Assembly (NCBI GenBank): GCA_964508705.1
Contig: CAZDUS010000002.1
Span: 73,237 to 137,236, forward strand
DNA length: 64,000 nucleotides
Source: CAZDUS01 sp964508705
Lineage (GTDB): Bacteria > Verrucomicrobiota > Kiritimatiellia > CAIKKV01 > CAITUY01
Direction of reading: 5' to 3'
A model generated the notes under the pieces. The model was not told the DNA's origin. It was given only the letters and a program-made list of their open reading frames with translations, and did not search any database. The position numbers and the translations under genes are program-made. This document shows positions 60,117 through 64,000 of this stretch, in pieces. Numbering within the stretch: the stretch's first letter is position 1; the number at the start of each line of letters is the position of its first letter.

Positions 60117-60755
60117 ATGAATGGTGAAGAATCAATCAAGGCAAGCATGGATGCCAGATGGCGGGCCGCCTTTACGCTGGTCGAATTGTTAGTGGTTGTC
60201 GCAATAATTCTGATTCTCATGGGGGTCTCCATGAAGGTGATGTCGGTTGTCAACCGTGCGGCATACGCCAGCGGGACGATTGAACGGTTGGAGAAAACCA
60301 AAATGGCGATAGAGGGGTTTTATGCCTTAAAGGGTATATATCCTCCGTGTGAGTTGGTGCCGAGCAAGTGGCCTGTTCCAGATCCAGGGCGAGATCTAGA
60401 GACCGTGTTAACTGGTGAAAATGCTGGGAAAACAAACTTGGGATACTATCTCACGGCTCCGGAGATGGGGGCGATAGCTTGGTCGCACCATCTTGTTGAC
60501 GTGGCTGAATATGTTGACGACAAAGGGTTGGCGAGACCCACTCAACCAGAGGACATAACCAATGTTGTGTCTGGCCTTCCGCCATGGATAGGAAAAGCAA
60601 GTTATTACAGCGTCAGTATTGTAGATAAATGGGGGCGTACTTTGATCTATTCTGCGAATCCACCGTATCAGAGTTACCGTCTGTGGTCGAAAGGGCAGAA
60701 CGGGAATGATGAAAATGGTCGCGGTGATGACATTGAAGTCACGCTCCGTGAGTAA
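60117..60755 (+). CDS. Type II secretion pseudopilin, GspG-like (1)
   Basis: The 212-residue prepilin has the cleavage motif RAAFTLVELLVVVAIILILM, with F at +1 and Glu at +5. Alanine, not glycine, precedes the cleavage point, a tolerated but less common residue. A long C-terminal region with ISKWGRTLIY-like sequence (VDKWGRTLIYSANPPYQSYRLWSKGQNGND) resembles the calcium-binding end of GspG. It is the first of three tandem GspG-type genes after gspF. The start ATG 60117 gives MNGEESIKASMDARWRA as leader. Confidence 0.85.
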   Translation: MNGEESIKASMDARWRAAFTLVELLVVVAIILILMGVSMKVMSVVNRAAYASGTIERLEKTKMAIEGFYALKGIYPPCELVPSKWPVPDPGRDLETVLTGENAGKTNLGYYLTAPEMGAIAWSHHLVDVAEYVDDKGLARPTQPEDITNVVSGLPPWIGKASYYSVSIVDKWGRTLIYSANPPYQSYRLWSKGQNGNDENGRGDDIEVTLRE

Positions 60756-60779
60756 TAATGAAGGGAGAAGGAAGGTTGT

Positions 60780-61268
60780 ATGAAGCGAAACGCATTTACA
60801 TTGATTGAGTTGCTTGTGGTGATGTCCATAATCGGCCTTCTTGCAGGGCTGATTTTCCCGGCGATTTCGCGCTCAAAAGAGATGGCGAAAAAGACGAAAG
60901 CAAAGGCGCAGATTAAGCAGTTGGATATTGCTTTCCGCGCTGTTCAGAATGATTTTCACGGGTGGTCGGCTTTGTCCTCGTCCTTGGGGGTGGGAGGTGG
61001 TTTGGTTAATGCGGCGGTTGTTGACTTTTTGAAGGGGAACAACACGCGTGGAGCGATATATATGGAGTTTGATAACAGTTCCACGAATAGCGCGGGGGAG
61101 TTTATTGATACATGGGATCGTGCCTACAAAGCGGCATTGAGCAGTGCCGGGAGCATAACGCCACCGCATGGGCAGGTTTACCGGCAGATCGGGGTTTGGT
61201 CGAGGGGTGGGGATGGGAAGGATTCTACACCAGCGGAACAGAAGGATGATTTGACGAGTTGGCAGTAA
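60780..61268 (+). CDS. Type II secretion pseudopilin, GspG-like (2)
   Basis: The 162-residue product has a short leader (MKRNA) and the mature helix FTLIELLVVMSIIGLLAGLI. The end shows YRQIGVWSRGGDGKDSTPAEQKDDLTSW, the acidic/Gly-rich C-terminus of major pseudopilins. As in the previous gene the residue before cleavage is alanine. The gene ends 3 bases before the N-gap. Confidence 0.86.
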   Translation: MKRNAFTLIELLVVMSIIGLLAGLIFPAISRSKEMAKKTKAKAQIKQLDIAFRAVQNDFHGWSALSSSLGVGGGLVNAAVVDFLKGNNTRGAIYMEFDNSSTNSAGEFIDTWDRAYKAALSSAGSITPPHGQVYRQIGVWSRGGDGKDSTPAEQKDDLTSWQ

Positions 61269-61270
61269 GG

Positions 61271-61370
61271 NNNNNNNNNNNNNNNNNNNNNNNNNNNNNN
61301 NNNNNNNNNNNNNNNNNNNNNNNNNNNNNNNNNNNNNNNNNNNNNNNNNNNNNNNNNNNNNNNNNNNNNN
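61271..61370. other. Assembly gap (100 N)
   Basis: A block of exactly 100 N joins two contigs of a scaffold. The flanking genes are paralogous pseudopilins with near-identical mature N-terminal helices, so the assembly probably broke in repeated sequence. The real length between them is unknown. Confidence 0.98.
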
Positions 61371-61822
61371 AGAAGAAAGACAGCATGGGGTTTACGCTAC
61401 TTGAGCTACTTACCGTGATGGCGATCATTGGGATATTGGCTGGTCTATTATTGCCAGCGCTTAGCAAGCAGAAGCAACGAGCATTAAAACAGAAGGCTCA
61501 AGCAGAAGTTTCTTCCATTGCGACGGCACTACGATCTTACTATACGGAATACACCAGGTGGCCCATCAATCCATCAACAACCCAGACGTGGACCAATGAT
61601 AATTATGTTGTTTTAGAATATTTACTGGCGGACCACGCCGATAATCCGCGTCAGATTCATTTTATTGATTTGCAGAGTAAGACAACCCCGTTATGTGACC
61701 CCTTTAAATCAAACCTGCCGTACAGGGTAGAGATCAATGTGACTGGGAATTTTGTCAGAGTTTGGTCTTTGGGGCCTGATTGTGTGAATGCCGGAGATGA
61801 TAATATTACGGCAAAGCAGTGA
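61371..61822 (+). CDS. Type II secretion pseudopilin, GspG-like (3), 5' end in the gap
   Basis: The readable part encodes a KKDSMG leader end, then the mature helix FTLLELLTVMAIIGILAGLL with Glu at +5. A GspG-like body follows, containing LRSYYTEYTRWPINP and the end VRVWSLGPDCVNAGDDNI, with the calcium-binding Asp cluster. The in-frame ATG at 61385 would leave a two-residue leader. The true start is therefore probably lost in the N-gap. Confidence 0.83.
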
Positions 61823-62088
61823 GGGGGGGTAGGGGCGGGCGGGGATCGGGGAATAATTTGAACAGAAAGCGTGAAGATCGCGAAGGGTGAGGTGGGGCGG
61901 AGGTCGGAAGTCGGAGATCTGAGGGGAGAGGAGGGGGTTCAGGGGGGGGCGGGGAGGGAGAATGTCTCGCCACGCGCCACGAGTGGTTGATGGTGGGGGG
62001 GGCAGGGGTGGACGTGAGAGGTGAGACGTGAAGAGTGAGTGGGTCTTGGGGGATGGGATTATGATTAGGATTATGATTAGGATGAGAC
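61823..62088 (+). repeat. G-rich spacer with several repeat families
   Basis: No gene. It contains AAGCGTGAAGATCGCGAAGG (61867-61886), a GGAGGTCGGAAGTCGGAG array (61899-61916), the 23-base phrase at 61974-61996 shared with 56609-56631, a GTGAGACGTGAAGAGTGAG stretch, and a GATTAT/GATTAG hexamer array (62054-62085) that runs up to the next ATG. Confidence 0.6.
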
Positions 62089-62604
62089 ATGAAGATTGAT
62101 AAGAGAGATAATACGGGGTTTATCCCGCCTATGGGGGGACAGGCCCCGCGAAGCGCGGGATTCACGCTGATTGAACTGCTTGTGGTTATCGCCATTATGT
62201 TGTTGATCATGGGGATGGGCGCTGTGGGGTATTTTGGAATGCGGCGCGGTGCGGAAATGAGGAGTGCTATTACGGCTGTTCGATCGACGGTTATGCTGGC
62301 ACGGCAACAGGCGGTGACGAAGCGGACCAAAGTGGATCTTTTCTTTGAGCAGTCTGGTGATACTAATTTAATTAGAATTGTCATGATGAATGCAACGAAC
62401 AAGGTTTATCTTCCAACCGGAATTGAGTTTGACCTTGGGGGTTCGACAACGACACATATTGATTTTGGTTCCCGAGGGGGAGGGGGGGTTGGAGTTGCGA
62501 CAATTAAGATTCGGGAACGGGATGACGTTACGCAGGCCGGGGGGATTAAGGCCATGGCGGATATTACAATATGGCGTTTGACGGGGATAACGAAAGTAAA
62601 TTAG
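62089..62604 (+). CDS. Type II secretion pseudopilin, GspH-like
   Basis: The 171-residue prepilin has a long leader with GFIPPMGGQAPRSAG and then FTLIELLVVIAIMLLIMGMG, with Glu at +5. The body (MRSAITAVRSTVMLARQQAVTKRTKVDL) matches the GspH/FimT helix, where LARQQAV is a typical segment. It is followed 10 bases later by the GspI-like gene. The DNA coding for the leader can form a small hairpin (CCCGCGAAGCGCGGG). Confidence 0.85.
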   Translation: MKIDKRDNTGFIPPMGGQAPRSAGFTLIELLVVIAIMLLIMGMGAVGYFGMRRGAEMRSAITAVRSTVMLARQQAVTKRTKVDLFFEQSGDTNLIRIVMMNATNKVYLPTGIEFDLGGSTTTHIDFGSRGGGGVGVATIKIRERDDVTQAGGIKAMADITIWRLTGITKVN

Positions 62605-62614
62605 TCACAGTGTT

Positions 62615-63139
62615 ATGAGTGACCGGATAGAATCCTTTAACGAAGGTGGGGCTACAGTGCAAACAGGGAATGATTACAAGAACGGGTTCACGATGGTTGA
62701 GATCTGTTTGGCCGTGCTAATCATTGGAATCGGTCTGCTGTCGGTCTTCAGTTTGTTTCCTGCGGGGTTGAAATTGGCTGAAGAATCGGCATTGGATACG
62801 CGAAGTGGTTTGTTTGCCGACACTATTCTTGGAGGGATAAGAGGGAATGCGGCAGGTATTACCAATTGGAGCGATTGGGATGGCGTAAGCGTTAATGAGT
62901 TGATTAATGGGGTCTTTCCGGGATTAAAGGCGGGGGAGACGAATTCGATTGAATTTCCGGAGAATTCAGCAGCGAAGGAAAGTGAAGAGGATTGGCTCCG
63001 CTACTACTTGAGCGTTAATATTGCTGATGAAGATCGGTTTATAGTGACGCTGGATGTGGAGGATGGGAGGTATCCACTCAACAAGCTGGGGCGTAATCCA
63101 AGTCGATATTACACCGAGGTGTTTTATACGGGGAGGTGA
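62615..63139 (+). CDS. Type II secretion pseudopilin, GspI/PilV-like
   Basis: The 174-residue product has a 24-residue leader and the prepilin motif NGFTMVEICLAVLIIGIGLL. The GspI-type helix end is LLSVFSLFPAGLKLAEES, followed by a short beta domain. GspI initiates the pseudopilus tip with GspJ and GspK. It starts 10 bases after the GspH-like gene. After it comes a 290-base repeat-rich spacer. Confidence 0.84.
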   Translation: MSDRIESFNEGGATVQTGNDYKNGFTMVEICLAVLIIGIGLLSVFSLFPAGLKLAEESALDTRSGLFADTILGGIRGNAAGITNWSDWDGVSVNELINGVFPGLKAGETNSIEFPENSAAKESEEDWLRYYLSVNIADEDRFIVTLDVEDGRYPLNKLGRNPSRYYTEVFYTGR

Positions 63140-63429
63140 TGGGGGGAGGGGGGCGGAAGTCGGAGGACGGAGAATGGAAGGCGGAGGACAGAGGACGGAA
63201 GTCGGAAGGACGGGGAAGGGGAGAGGGGGGTGGGGGTGAAAGTATGAAGTATGAGGTATGAATTATGAAGGGTGAAGGCTGTTAGGGGGGCGGGGGATTC
63301 AGGAGGCAGAATCCTGAATTCAGAATGGGATGCAGGGGCTAGAGGGATGGTTGCATTGGAGATTAGAGATTGGGTATTGGGAGTTTGGAGCAGATAAAAC
63401 AGGATGCGAGTTAAGCGCGTGAGGGCATT
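63140..63429 (+). repeat. Repeat-rich spacer before the last pseudopilin
   Basis: No gene. It holds a GGAAGTCGGAGGACGGAG array (63155-63212), a GTATGAAGTATGAGGTATGA array (63240-63270) and a TCAG array with CAGAATCCTGAATTCAGAAT (63296-63330). Each family occurs elsewhere in the window. Confidence 0.6.
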
Positions 63430-63978
63430 ATGGTAAAGAGAACAAACGCTGGACTTATACCGCCCAGGGCGGGGTTTACGCTTATTGAGTTGCTGGTGGC
63501 GATGTCCATGCTGGTGGTGATTGTGCTTATCGTAAGTATGCTGTTTCAGCGAGCGTCGGCAGTATGGGGTACGGGGGAGAATAAGGTGGAGACGCTGATG
63601 ACGGGGCGGACCGTTGCTGATTTTATTGCGCAAGAAATGCAGATGGCACTGCCGACGGGGTTTGTTGTCAATGCGACCTCTGTGGAGTTTTATAAACTCG
63701 TTGATGCCTATGTGGAAAGCCCCAAGGATGTCAGGGCGATGCGGTATATCAAGTTTGATTTTGGCTCTGGCACATTAAATTATCATTTAACCACGAGTGC
63801 CGGAACTTCGGTTGAACCTGTATGTGAGGGGCTGGTGGATGTGGAGTTTACTGAAGAACGAATACCTGGTGACGCATTGCCGCTATGGGTTGATATAGTG
63901 GTTACCGTGACTAACTCTGTGGGAAGGAAGCAGAAGTTTCAGACAAGGGTGAGCTTTCCCTTTTCGAGAGAGGGGTGA
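63430..63978 (+). CDS. Type II secretion pseudopilin, GspJ-like
   Basis: The 182-residue prepilin has the leader MVKRTNAGLIPPRAG and the mature start FTLIELLVAMSMLVVIVLIV, with Glu at +5. The body (VADFIAQEMQMALPTGFVV, VEPVCEGLVDVEFTE) is like GspJ. The LIPPRAGFTLIELL stretch resembles FIPPMGG...GFTLIELL of the GspH-like gene. The stop is 22 bases before the window end, so further tip genes (GspK) may follow. Confidence 0.83.
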   Translation: MVKRTNAGLIPPRAGFTLIELLVAMSMLVVIVLIVSMLFQRASAVWGTGENKVETLMTGRTVADFIAQEMQMALPTGFVVNATSVEFYKLVDAYVESPKDVRAMRYIKFDFGSGTLNYHLTTSAGTSVEPVCEGLVDVEFTEERIPGDALPLWVDIVVTVTNSVGRKQKFQTRVSFPFSREG

Positions 63979-64000
63979 GTAGGGGGGGTGAGGGGGGTGA

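Noticed and set aside
44797..63330. CRISPR array from the repeated spacer motifs
   Set aside because: The units are 6-8 bases, degenerate and back to back, without unique spacers of 25-40 bases; no cas genes occur in the window.

Overview
The window reads as a chromosomal scaffold piece (one 100-N gap at 61271-61370) from a free-living, probably anaerobic Gram-negative bacterium of the PVC group. Kiritimatiellota/Lentisphaerae-like is the best guess, inferred from gene content and not from any 16S. The supporting traits are a Chlamydia-type V/A-ATPase operon (E-DUF2764-A-B-D-I-K), the DapL route to diaminopimelate, many type II secretion pseudopilin genes, a choice-of-anchor-Q beta-helix relic, and purine-rich spacers full of degenerate short repeats. 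Three tRNA genes (Arg-CCG, Met-CAT, Arg-CCT), each with encoded CCA, are present. No rRNA, CRISPR array or complete mobile element was seen.

Layout. 1-6 kb: end of galE, recA, a Nudix protein, purC, a Tat-exported amidase, nrdR with a coupled unknown gene, serC, tRNA-Arg. 6.4-10.6 kb: a large unknown protein divergent from a stand-alone cyanophycin-synthetase-like ATP-grasp enzyme, then a membrane metallophosphoesterase. 10.6-15.5 kb: a minus-strand ilvB-ilvN-leuA-aroE operon, preceded by what looks like a classical transcription attenuator with a Val/Leu-rich leader peptide. 15.6-21.4 kb: trpS, then scpA-scpB-pheA-hisC-tyrA. 21.5-30.8 kb: an accessory, partly decayed zone. It holds a small basic protein, a lipid-kinase-like gene, a truncated GH2 glycosidase joined tail to tail to a truncated HPr-kinase-like gene, a PqqD/radical-SAM/candidate-precursor cassette that looks like a RiPP system, dapL, a gene broken by an amber codon, and an IS fragment fused to a frameshifted beta-helix gene. 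31-39.7 kb: an M48 protease and the V/A-ATPase operon. 39.8-44.8 kb: ispD, a phosphoesterase, an alkaline-phosphatase-fold enzyme, hrpB. 44.9-51.3 kb: lactate permease, methylmalonyl-CoA decarboxylase, an rRNA methyltransferase, a frameshifted GH20-like gene. 51.3-56.6 kb: UroD-like protein, polysaccharide ABC exporter, nadC, coaX. 56.6-64 kb: a 3D-domain lipoprotein, an FHA protein, gspF and seven pseudopilin genes.

The points most worth following are the ilvB attenuator, whose two alternative pairing partners can be read directly; the RiPP-like cassette with a 59-residue candidate precursor that needs a frameshift at an A6 tract; a three-copy dispersed intergenic repeat; and several families of strand-biased spacer repeats, one of which is translated as the tail of ScpA. 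All functional calls rest on motif recognition by eye; no alignment or database search was run.
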